Program-made: the position numbers and the translations under genes
Source of the DNA: Promethearchaeota archaeon
Lineage (GTDB): Archaea; Asgardarchaeota; Lokiarchaeia; Sigynarchaeales; SOKP01
Direction: 5' to 3'
NCBI GenBank assembly: GCA_016839655.1
Contig: JAEOTW010000049.1
Coordinates: forward strand, 1 to 52,897
DNA length: 52,897 nucleotides
In this document: positions 18,416-27,165 of the stretch, piece after piece
Layout: each line of letters starts with the position of its first letter
How positions within the stretch are numbered: position 1 is the first letter of the stretch
Notes under the pieces: generated by a model
Databases searched by the model: none
What the model was told of the DNA's origin: nothing
The model's input: the letters and a program-made list of their open reading frames with translations, nothing else

Positions 18416-20173
18416 TTATTGAGTTTCATATAATTCTTTAATCTCTTCTGATGTGGTAATGTCCTTTGGACCTTTTTCAGGACGCAATCTTAAAAAAACA
18501 GGAAATCTCATAGAAAATCCAAGTTTCGCAAATTTATCACTAACAGTTATCTCATCACCAGTTATCTCCATTACTACCTCAGGTTTTAACCATATATCAG
18601 GTTTGTCTTCACATATAACATTTTTCGGTTTTTTTTGTATAATATATTGTTCCATATCTCTTGTTAAAGATTCAGATAATTCATCAGTTAATCCCGAAAA
18701 GAAACGAGTAAAAGCTATATAATTATCATTCTCAGAATCATAAACCGCCCCTATGTAGGTTCCATAGACTCCTGTTCTTCGTCCTTTTCCGTAAAAAGCA
18801 CCAACAAGGACTACATCAAGAGTATCTTTTAGTTTTCCTCCTTCTAAACTTTTTAATTTAAGCCATTTGTAACCACGATTCCCCGCTTGATAAATTGAAT
18901 CCTCATCAATTGATTTTGCCATTATCCCTTCTGTTCCTTCTTTTCTGGCTTTATTAAAGAATTCTAGTAATTCATCAATAGAATTTATTAAGACAGATTT
19001 AACTAGCCTTAATTCGTCTCTCTCTTGAACAATTTTTTCAAGAATTTTTCTTCGATCTGGAAGAGGTTTATCTACAAACGATTCATTACCAAATTTTAAG
19101 AGATCAAATACAAATAAACAGACGGGGACTTCTTTAGCAATATCATCAATATCATATTTACGTCTTCTCTGACTTAAAACTTGGAAAGGAAGCATCTTTT
19201 CGTAAACAGCATCCATTGCAACGACCTCACCTTCAAAGATAGCATTATCGGCTTGAATATTTTCTCTAATAACTTGACAAACGTCAGGATATTGATCTGA
19301 GATATCTAATAACCGTCTTGAAAAAAGAATTATTTTTTTACCTAGTTTGTGAATTTGGAGCCTTTCTCCATCTAATTTGTATTCAGCAACAAAAGGACTA
19401 CCTAATCTACTAATGAAATCAGTATATACTTCTCTTGAAGCAAGCATACTGAGAATAGGTATTCCATATTCAATATCAATCTTTTTTACATCTTCTAAAT
19501 CTTTTTCTGCTAATATTTTTGCTATCTCACCTAGATCAGGATAGAGTGTATATGCCCTTTCGATAAAATCTTTATTTTCCTTTGAATTAGTAAAAGCAAG
19601 AGCTAATCCTTCTATAATAGTCGGTGATTGAACACCAACTCTCAAAGTTGATGTAATAATTCGAAGTAAATATTTTGTTTCTAATGGAGAACATTTTCTC
19701 ATCAATCCTCTTAATATTCCAAGTTTTGTATCATGTGACCCTGCTCCTTCAGATAATGCAATTTTTTTTAATTCAGAGTACAATTCAGAAATTTCTAAAG
19801 ATGTCTCCAAACTTTCATCATTTTCATTATAATCAAATAATGATTTTTGTTTCTTTTTTTTTAATAAGATTAATTCAGCAGCGGCTCCGATATCTCCCTT
19901 TTTTACTAAAACTTCTTTTATTCGTTTAGAATTGATTCCAGAGTGTATAGATAATGCTTCGATTATCATTTTTTCAGCAATTCCCATTTTTGGAAATTGT
20001 TTGATGTTTGGAGCTAATTGACCTTGTAAAAGATAAATGATTATATTTAAATCCTCAAAATCTTTACTTTCTTTTGTCTCAGTAAAAAATTTTGATAAAA
20101 TATCGATCATTTCAAGCCTTTTTGTTGTATTTTCTAGTTCTGAAAATAACTGTGCTAACTTATTGAATCTCAT
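18416..20173 (-). CDS. lig: ATP-dependent DNA ligase
   Basis: The 585-residue protein seals nicks in duplex DNA during replication and repair. It has the archaeal/eukaryotic DNA ligase I layout: an alpha-helical DNA-binding domain (1-230), the adenylation domain with motif I EYKLDGERLQ (nucleophile Lys266), motif III FEGEVVAMD, motif IV EGIMAKS and motif V YKWLKLK, then an OB-fold domain (about 435-575) with a motif VI-like MRFPVFLRLRPEKG near the C-terminus. Length is normal. It is convergent with the LRR gene, which ends six bases away. Confidence 0.95.
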   Translation of the reverse strand: MRFNKLAQLFSELENTTKRLEMIDILSKFFTETKESKDFEDLNIIIYLLQGQLAPNIKQFPKMGIAEKMIIEALSIHSGINSKRIKEVLVKKGDIGAAAELILLKKKKQKSLFDYNENDESLETSLEISELYSELKKIALSEGAGSHDTKLGILRGLMRKCSPLETKYLLRIITSTLRVGVQSPTIIEGLALAFTNSKENKDFIERAYTLYPDLGEIAKILAEKDLEDVKKIDIEYGIPILSMLASREVYTDFISRLGSPFVAEYKLDGERLQIHKLGKKIILFSRRLLDISDQYPDVCQVIRENIQADNAIFEGEVVAMDAVYEKMLPFQVLSQRRRKYDIDDIAKEVPVCLFVFDLLKFGNESFVDKPLPDRRKILEKIVQERDELRLVKSVLINSIDELLEFFNKARKEGTEGIMAKSIDEDSIYQAGNRGYKWLKLKSLEGGKLKDTLDVVLVGAFYGKGRRTGVYGTYIGAVYDSENDNYIAFTRFFSGLTDELSESLTRDMEQYIIQKKPKNVICEDKPDIWLKPEVVMEITGDEITVSDKFAKLGFSMRFPVFLRLRPEKGPKDITTSEEIKELYETQ

Positions 20174-20265
20174 AATTCACTAAAATAATATATATGAAAT
20201 GAAGATAAATGACTCTATTAAAATCTTAATATAATAAAAAAAGAATATAATAAAAAATATTATAA

Positions 20266-21126
20266 TTAAATTAATTTGCTTAACTCAATAAATTTCTTCT
20301 GTATGGCTGTTTTTATCTTTGGGTCCACCCCAGAGAAACTATTAGCAGTAAAATTTAATTTGCTACCTTCTTTAATAGAAAATTGCGCAATTGGGCCATC
20401 CATTTGTTCAACTGCAAAGCTTCCATCTGGTTTCTTAGAAATCCATACATCATCATAATGTTCTAAAATTGCTGAAAAAACAAATGCTATTTTTGCATCA
20501 GTTATTAAACTATCAGTTGAAACTTTTATTGCGGGTGCTGGTTTTGCCTCTGTTTTTATTGAAGGCATCGGTTCAGCAACATCATATTCAGAACCCGCTT
20601 CCTTTTTTTTTATAGGAGTAGCAGGTCTTGAAATCGCTGGTGTTGCCTCTGGTTTAACTGGTTTTGATACGGAAGGAGTAGGTGCTGGTTTGTTTTCTAC
20701 TTTTGGTGCTGGTTTTGCTACAGAAACAGGTTTAACTGCTCCAGCTTCAAAAGTAACAATACAATTATCTAACTCGGTAAATTTCCTATTTAAAATATCT
20801 TGAAGTTCTTCATTCATTTGTGTATCTTCTGGAACTTTTCCCACTTTTCTTGCATCAATTTCTTTAATACCTTTAATATCCCTCCCAATTATGCTTTTTC
20901 CTACTGTATAACCGTGTCCTTTAAGTGATTCTGCCTGTCTAAGAGCAGTCCTCCGAGCTACTAATCCTTGTTTAGCACCATGCCATAGATATACATTTTC
21001 ACTACCCTCGTCTAAAACTATTATCGAAGTTTCCGGCATAAAACTGTCTTTATTCCATTTAATAGGGACAATTTCTCCACCTGGACGAGCATCGAACATT
21101 AACGCATATGAAGCGATCTTAATCAC
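20266..21126 (-). CDS. Gelsolin-like domain protein with proline/alanine-rich linker
   Basis: Residues 1-115 resemble a single gelsolin/ADF-H-type domain: the core phrase IIVLDEGSENVYLWHGAKQG (35-54), then LVARRTALRQAESLK, matches the gelsolin pattern of Leu-Asp-x-Gly, aromatic-x-Trp-x-Gly-Lys and the following helix. Residues 125-205 are a low-complexity Pro/Ala/Lys/Val linker. Residues 207-286 are a compact C-terminal domain of unknown family that contains YDDVWISKKPDGS. There is no signal peptide. Asgard archaea encode gelsolin-domain proteins that act on actin filaments, so a role in regulating an Asgard actin is likely by family; actin itself is not in this window. A 92-base gap separates it from the ligase gene downstream. 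Confidence 0.7.
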   Translation of the reverse strand: MIKIASYALMFDARPGGEIVPIKWNKDSFMPETSIIVLDEGSENVYLWHGAKQGLVARRTALRQAESLKGHGYTVGKSIIGRDIKGIKEIDARKVGKVPEDTQMNEELQDILNRKFTELDNCIVTFEAGAVKPVSVAKPAPKVENKPAPTPSVSKPVKPEATPAISRPATPIKKKEAGSEYDVAEPMPSIKTEAKPAPAIKVSTDSLITDAKIAFVFSAILEHYDDVWISKKPDGSFAVEQMDGPIAQFSIKEGSKLNFTANSFSGVDPKIKTAIQKKFIELSKLI

Positions 21127-21423
21127 CTATACTATATATTTAATCATTTCTTTGTTTTATAATAAAATAGTGTTAATAAATTTAAAAATTGAGTTTTCGA
21201 AGTTTTGATTTAAAGTAATAATTTAGATTTTCATTTATCTTAAGATTTTATTAAAAAAAAAATTTAAGATTTTGAATTCCTAATTTTGCTATACGAGAAA
21301 AATCAAAATTCAAGGAACTAAAAGATAAATAATAAATTTTATTACGTAAATATTTAAATTATTATATGCATGAGAAATTCATTGCAATAATCAATTTCTA
21401 TAAATTTACATAAGGGTACAAGA

Positions 21424-22509
21424 ATGGAATTAAATAAATTGATAAGAGAAAATTTAAGGAAATATTCTGCTTATGAACCTGTTGAACAACCAATAGAAGA
21501 TGGTTGGGTTAAGCTAAATACAAATGAAAATCCTTTTCCTCCAATCCCTGAAGTTCTAAATGATATAAAGAATGCAATAAATAAGGAATTACGACTTTAT
21601 CCGGATCCAACTTCTTTTGAGTTACGGAAGGAGATCTTAAATGTTCTATTGCGAGATAAGGATACTCTTACTAATCGTAATTCAATATTTATTGGAAATG
21701 GTTCAGATGAGATTTTAGATGTCATTTTTAAAGTATTTATTGACCCCGGAGATGAAATAGTGATATTTTATCCAACATATGGATTATATAAAGTGCTTGG
21801 AACACTTTATAACGCTAAAATTAATGAAATTCAACTGAATGATGATTTTACTATTCCTGAAAATGCTTTTTCAGCAAAAGGAAAACTAATGTTTATTAAT
21901 TCGCCAAATGATCCAAATGGAAAATCAATTGGAAATGCTACAATTTTAAAATTATGTGGAAATTTTCCAGGTATAGTAGTTGTTGATGAATCGTATGCGG
22001 ATTTCTCTTCTCAAACATGTTTATCATTATTAAAAAAAGCAAAAAACTTAATTGTTTACCGTTCTTTTTCAAAGGGATTTTCTCTTGCTTCTCTAAGAAT
22101 GGGTTACGCCTTAGCAGATGCTGATATTGTTAGAGAGATGAATAGAGTAAAGTTACCATTCAACACTAATTATCTTGGATATATAGCAGCTTTATCGTCC
22201 ATTAAACATCACAAAAAGATATTTCAGCGGAATGAGAAAATTTTAGAAGAACGAAAGAGACTTTCTGAAGAATTAAATAAATATGAAGGAATTAACGTAC
22301 TACCTTCAGATGCTAATTTCATATCTGTTAAATTTGAAGATAAATCTAAAACATTAAAGTTTGTTTGGGATCTAAAGGAATTGAAGATCGCAATTCGCCA
22401 CTTTAGTAAGCCAGGGCAATATAATTATATAAGAGTTACAATTGGAACAGAAGAAGATAACAATAAATTTCTAAGTGCATTCAAAACAATAGCAAATAAA
22501 TATTTATAA
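21424..22509 (+). CDS. hisC: Histidinol-phosphate aminotransferase
   Basis: The 361-residue protein is a fold-type I PLP aminotransferase. It shows LNTNENPFPPIP near the N-terminus (substrate segment of HisC), IGNGSDEILD, the NSPNDPNGK motif, DESYADF, and the PLP lysine Lys217 in YRSFSKGFSLASLRMGY. These are all diagnostic of HisC, which makes histidinol phosphate in histidine synthesis. No other his biosynthesis gene is nearby, so related aminotransferase roles (for example with aromatic amino acids) are possible. A 297-base AT-rich gap with no gene precedes it and lies between it and the divergent gelsolin-like gene. Confidence 0.9.
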   Translation: MELNKLIRENLRKYSAYEPVEQPIEDGWVKLNTNENPFPPIPEVLNDIKNAINKELRLYPDPTSFELRKEILNVLLRDKDTLTNRNSIFIGNGSDEILDVIFKVFIDPGDEIVIFYPTYGLYKVLGTLYNAKINEIQLNDDFTIPENAFSAKGKLMFINSPNDPNGKSIGNATILKLCGNFPGIVVVDESYADFSSQTCLSLLKKAKNLIVYRSFSKGFSLASLRMGYALADADIVREMNRVKLPFNTNYLGYIAALSSIKHHKKIFQRNEKILEERKRLSEELNKYEGINVLPSDANFISVKFEDKSKTLKFVWDLKELKIAIRHFSKPGQYNYIRVTIGTEEDNNKFLSAFKTIANKYL

Positions 22510-22546
22510 TTTTATTATTTTAATACAAATCGATTTATAAGGCGAG

Positions 22547-23740
22547 TTGTTAAAAATTTCTAACACATTTTTTCCTCCAAATAAAAAGCAGAGTGAGGTT
22601 AAATGTCCACATTGTGGATATATAATATCAAAACCCTATCCGAAAGACTCAAATTGCATAAGATGTAAGAAATTTATACCAGCTCTATTTGATTTAACTA
22701 AAGAAAGTGATGAAAAACTACAACCTAAAGAATTTAAAACAAAATCTACTACTTTATCTTCAAAATTAGGAGCAAAAGTAAGAGTGAAGGAAAAGCCTTT
22801 AACGATTAATTTAGATAGCGATAAAATCAAATTGAAGAAAGGAGAATATGTTAAATTGATGGGTATTACAACAACTGAACGAACACAACTCTATTGTAGT
22901 AATAATAATTACAGTTATTTATTAGAATTAACAAATAACCTTGATTTTATAGCTACGGGTATTTTAGAAGGAGATCTTGATCAAATGCTTCTTATTTCTG
23001 AAAAAAATGAAAAAGAAGAAAAATGTCAATTTTATGAGAAAAATAATATCATTTATCTTGTATACGGAAGATTTCCTGATAAAAAGGGCAAATGGGTTCT
23101 TGAACAAATGGCAAAATATTTCTCCGAATTAGTAGGTGAAAACAATCCAGATGAATTAGAAAAATTTGAGAAGTACCAAATTGGATTAGAATTTAAAAGG
23201 CGAACTAAATTTATTTTAGAGCAATATGTTAGCTTACAAGAGATATTTACAGATAAAGTAATTCCATATGTAGAAGATTCAATTAGAATTGATTATTTAG
23301 GATTATCCTCAATGTCGATTGGAGTGATTTCACTTTTACTAGGTGAAGAAAACTTAAAATTTGATTCTCTGGGTGAATTCGAAGACCCAAATGAAGAAAA
23401 AGAAATGAAGGAATCCATGCTTACGGCAAGGATTGAAGCTATAGCAGCTAATACACAGGGAAACACTGGTGCCACACCTCGATGGATTGCTGTAAAACTA
23501 GGATTTCAAGAATATCGATTTTTAACATTTAAGAAATATCAAAACGATTATTTCCTTTCAATGCTCTCAGAGGGAAATTTAGAAAAAATTAAACAAGTGG
23601 AAAAATTATTAGACTCGTTAATTACTGAAATAACATCAACTGTGTTTTCAGGAAATTTAAAACCATTTAACGAATTAAAAATCGAATTGATACAACGCTT
23701 TAGTAAAAAAAGAAAATTTCCTCCATTTGACTTTAATTAG
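22547..23740 (+). CDS. Zinc-ribbon hypothetical protein
   Basis: The 397-residue protein starts at a TTG (22547) and has a small zinc ribbon at its N-terminus: CPHCGY at about 20-25 and CIRCKK at about 37-42. No other cysteine-rich motif follows. The remaining region is a mixed alpha/beta protein: a basic linker, a beta-rich stretch (about 80-190), and a mostly helical C-terminal half. I do not recognise a family. There are no membrane segments, so it should be cytosolic. It follows hisC by 37 bases on the same strand and may be cotranscribed with it. Confidence 0.65.
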   Translation: MLKISNTFFPPNKKQSEVKCPHCGYIISKPYPKDSNCIRCKKFIPALFDLTKESDEKLQPKEFKTKSTTLSSKLGAKVRVKEKPLTINLDSDKIKLKKGEYVKLMGITTTERTQLYCSNNNYSYLLELTNNLDFIATGILEGDLDQMLLISEKNEKEEKCQFYEKNNIIYLVYGRFPDKKGKWVLEQMAKYFSELVGENNPDELEKFEKYQIGLEFKRRTKFILEQYVSLQEIFTDKVIPYVEDSIRIDYLGLSSMSIGVISLLLGEENLKFDSLGEFEDPNEEKEMKESMLTARIEAIAANTQGNTGATPRWIAVKLGFQEYRFLTFKKYQNDYFLSMLSEGNLEKIKQVEKLLDSLITEITSTVFSGNLKPFNELKIELIQRFSKKRKFPPFDFN

Positions 23741-23771
23741 AATTCTAGTTCTGGATAATCAAAAAAGAGAA

Positions 23772-26075
23772 TTAGGCCGAAGATATCTTCTCTTCAGCAA
23801 TCTTTATTATTTCAAAGTAATAATCAATATAATATTTATTGACAATTGCTCGATATCTCGAAATAAATTCTGTAATTTCTCGCATTAATGATATAATTAC
23901 TCTTGGTTGTATCATAGTTTCAAGTTTATTTCTAAAATCTATGAGTTTTCCTCTTACACCGCGTATAATTTGACCTTCAACATCAATAGGGAAATTCTTA
24001 TTGACAATAACCTCTGCTCCTTTAAATATTGAAGTTTCTCCAGTAAATTTTTTTATATGTATCCCAAATTGATTTTCAAAGGCTTCAGTGAATTTTGCAA
24101 TTCGTTTATGGATTATAGGTAAATCTTTTTCTGACATTAAAGCCGTAGTTATGTGTGTTCCATGATATAATAATACTTTCTTATCCTCTTGATCTACTGT
24201 TCTTAACGATTTTTTACTTCCAGTCGCTTCCCTTACAAAATTAGTTAAGGCAGAGATCATAGCAGAGATTAAGGCGGGATCTTGAATTTCAATTCCGAAG
24301 GAATATTCATACAGGCTTAAACCGTCTTTTGTCAAGACAAATAAATTCTTTAATGACTTTTCCCAATTTCTTTGTCTAATATATTTTCTCGCTACTATAG
24401 CAGAAGGTATTGATACTAGGGCTATTCCAACACTTAAAAACACCCAAAATAGAATATTTACTGGAGCCTCTACTAAGATTAATGCTGTATAAAAAGCTAC
24501 TTCTTTACCATTTGTCCAAAAGACGGTTGCTTCATACAGACCTGATCCAAAACCAGATTCAATATCTATATCGAAACTACTTAAAGTTCCATTGATTGAT
24601 GTTAGTCCAGTTTGATTATGAATTACTTGATCCGAAGGAGATTTGAGCAGTATTTGCCCAATCCCTCCTGAAATAGGAACGTTAAAGAGATTAGCTATTT
24701 CTGCTTCTAATCTAATTGTCTGTCCTAATTGAACAGAAGGTTTAATAATATATTCGCTTCCTGATTCAATCATACTAATAATAGAATGACAATAATTCGG
24801 TGAATGAAAAATTCCAGTATAATTACCTCCTTCTAATGACGGTCCAAAGAAGATTGTGATCCCATAATATGATTTATTATATAGCGTTATTGGTCCAAAA
24901 TAAATATCACTCATTTCAATATCATTTGGGTCATAGAATTTTACAAAACTCCAATCACTTTCAAAAAGGAACAACGGGGGCGGCCAACCAAACGGTATAT
25001 CTTTATAAGGATATGTTATGGTCCATTCATTTCTATTTTCATTGGAATTATAGCTCCCACTTGCATTAATTAAGAATATGTAATAAATCTCTATCTCTAC
25101 ATCCAACGTAGGAATAGATTGATTGGCAGCAACTGTAACATTAATATTTTGAGTTAAAGGAGCGTCAAAAGTATATGATAGAAAGGCTTCATATCCACCA
25201 GATCCCCACTGGGCTAACTGATAAGTGGGAATTATTGATACATCATTGATTATAAACATTAGATCAATATCAGCTGGATGAATAACTTCAGTATATGTAA
25301 AATTGCATAACATGTCAACAGTACTATCATTTGGGATTTGGATCCAATTGAAACCATTAAATCGTCTTGTAATTCCTTTGTTAAAGCTTGAGTTCGAGTA
25401 AGATTCTGCTTTCCAGTAATTAAATGTCTCATTATAACCCCCAGGCCGAATCCACATTTTTAAGACAATATTATACTTTTCACCTGGTTCCAAAACGTTT
25501 GAACTAGGAAATACTGATATCCATTCATCTACAAAAATGCGATTCTCATATGTATAAGCCCAATCAATTTCCTCTCGAAGAAATTCATCATAAATAAAAA
25601 TGTCATAATAACATGGTCTAAGAAGAAAAAAATTCACATAAATCATAATTTCATCAATCCGCATTAATTCTGGAGCTGTGAATTCTTGAGCAAAGCTATA
25701 CGATGGTGTTAGACTTATTTTATTTGAAGTATTTTCTGCAATTTTGTAATAGCCTTTACTAGAAGTATTTAGCATATTCATAGCTCTTATATCAAGACTT
25801 CTAACTTTATATTCCTCATCATAATAAGATCTATTATATGAGATTATATTCGTACTGGAACTTGCATTAATCCAAGTCGAGGAATTCCAATTTTGTTCGA
25901 AATACATAATTGAAAGATCGCCGTCATAATCTCCAGTATAAGTTTCGCTTCCACCATTCGCAGTAGAAATTCTATTTGACGAAACATGTTGAACGTTTAA
26001 ATTAATAAATATTAGTATAAGCAGGATAAATATTGTAAATAACCTTAAAATCATAATTTTTGATATTCTTAACAT
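23772..26075 (-). CDS. Transmembrane surface protein with cytosolic longin/roadblock-like domain
   Basis: The 767-residue protein has an N-terminal signal anchor (about 8-27) and a large extracellular part (30-535) of beta-rich domains with many Asn-x-Ser/Thr sequons. One membrane helix follows (about 541-563, WVFLSVGIALVSIPSAIVAR), and then a 200-residue cytosolic portion. The first cytosolic part, 577-675 (LFVLTKDGLSLYEYSFG onward to FENQFG), looks like a longin/roadblock-type sensor domain: two opening beta strands, a helix (ALISAMISALTNFVREA), three strands, a helix. The C-terminal helix is long. In Asgard archaea such domains are thought to partner with small GTPases. No close match to a named family is recognised, and ligands are unknown. 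Confidence 0.75.
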   Translation of the reverse strand: MLRISKIMILRLFTIFILLILIFINLNVQHVSSNRISTANGGSETYTGDYDGDLSIMYFEQNWNSSTWINASSSTNIISYNRSYYDEEYKVRSLDIRAMNMLNTSSKGYYKIAENTSNKISLTPSYSFAQEFTAPELMRIDEIMIYVNFFLLRPCYYDIFIYDEFLREEIDWAYTYENRIFVDEWISVFPSSNVLEPGEKYNIVLKMWIRPGGYNETFNYWKAESYSNSSFNKGITRRFNGFNWIQIPNDSTVDMLCNFTYTEVIHPADIDLMFIINDVSIIPTYQLAQWGSGGYEAFLSYTFDAPLTQNINVTVAANQSIPTLDVEIEIYYIFLINASGSYNSNENRNEWTITYPYKDIPFGWPPPLFLFESDWSFVKFYDPNDIEMSDIYFGPITLYNKSYYGITIFFGPSLEGGNYTGIFHSPNYCHSIISMIESGSEYIIKPSVQLGQTIRLEAEIANLFNVPISGGIGQILLKSPSDQVIHNQTGLTSINGTLSSFDIDIESGFGSGLYEATVFWTNGKEVAFYTALILVEAPVNILFWVFLSVGIALVSIPSAIVARKYIRQRNWEKSLKNLFVLTKDGLSLYEYSFGIEIQDPALISAMISALTNFVREATGSKKSLRTVDQEDKKVLLYHGTHITTALMSEKDLPIIHKRIAKFTEAFENQFGIHIKKFTGETSIFKGAEVIVNKNFPIDVEGQIIRGVRGKLIDFRNKLETMIQPRVIISLMREITEFISRYRAIVNKYYIDYYFEIIKIAEEKISSA

Positions 26076-26176
26076 TTTTAATATCCCTTCGAAAATTTTA
26101 TGAAAATAATAAAGTTCCTATTATTTATACCTAATATATTTTGATTCATTTAAATTAATTTTTCTAAGAAAAACTG

Positions 26177-27136
26177 ATGAATTTAACTCCTGATGATATA
26201 TATAGTGATCTGACAAATAATAGAATAAATAAAATTACTGCTTATAATTTACTAATTTCATTAATCGATAATAGTGAGAATGAGAAAGTAAGATTAAAAG
26301 CTATAATAAATTTAGAAAAGATTGGTATAATTAATAATAATTTATTTACATTTTTAGAAAATCTACTCATTTCTGATTCGAATAGCAAGATTAGAAATAT
26401 TGCAGCAAAATTTTTAAGAAATAAATTTAATGAGAAAGCAATTAATCCCTTGAAATGGGCTATAAAAAATGAAATGAATTATGAATGTTTGACTACAATA
26501 ATCAAATCTTTGGAAAGAATTAATATTAATGAATCTAAGTTGATTTTAGCTAATGAAATCAGGAAAATAGTAAAAGTAAAATATCTTAACAAAGAAAGAA
26601 GAATTGAAAACAAGAAGTTTAAAAAGGTATTTAAAAAATTCAATAAATCAAAGAAAATAAATGAATTTAGCCACAAAGAATTAGCCGAAATTTTACTTAA
26701 TTATTTAACTATTAGACATTTAATAAATCAATATCCTAACGTATATTATGTAATAAATCCACATAATGGATTAATAAAAGAATTAGATTTATCAGACTAT
26801 CTAGAATATGAAGTCAAAGGAACTCCTTTTGGATGGAAAAACAATATTCAATCAATTTCTGACATAAAAGGGCTGAAGTACTTAAAATCTCTCAAAAAGA
26901 TTGATCTCTCTAATAATAGTATTGAAAACGTTAAACTATTGATCTGTTTAAAAGAATTGACACATATTATCTTAACTAATAATAATATTAGTGAAAAAGA
27001 AAACTTAAACTATATTTTAAGTTTACCAAATCTTGAATATTTAGATCTTAGAGGTAATAAACTTGGAAAAGAAATTAATCCAAATGAAATTGATAAGAAA
27101 ATAAAGGTTCTTCTAGAAGATTCTTTCTTATATTAA
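26177..27136 (+). CDS. Short HEAT-like/LRR protein, paralogue 3
   Basis: The 319-residue protein shares the N-terminal helical domain of the two larger LRR proteins (SLIDNSENEKVRLKAIINLE, LENLLISDSNSKIRNIAAKF, KAINPLKWAI). It has only about three leucine-rich repeats (about 225-300) instead of a dozen. These include LKKIDLSNNSIENVKLL and LEYLDLRGNKLGKEI. A Lys-rich insertion lies at about 130-155. It is either a shortened copy or the ancestral small form. It has no signal or membrane segment. It is divergent from the transmembrane gene at 23772 and convergent with the RuBisCO-family gene. Confidence 0.8.
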   Translation: MNLTPDDIYSDLTNNRINKITAYNLLISLIDNSENEKVRLKAIINLEKIGIINNNLFTFLENLLISDSNSKIRNIAAKFLRNKFNEKAINPLKWAIKNEMNYECLTTIIKSLERININESKLILANEIRKIVKVKYLNKERRIENKKFKKVFKKFNKSKKINEFSHKELAEILLNYLTIRHLINQYPNVYYVINPHNGLIKELDLSDYLEYEVKGTPFGWKNNIQSISDIKGLKYLKSLKKIDLSNNSIENVKLLICLKELTHIILTNNNISEKENLNYILSLPNLEYLDLRGNKLGKEINPNEIDKKIKVLLEDSFLY

Positions 27137-27165
27137 AATAAAATAAAATAAAAGTAAAAATTTAT

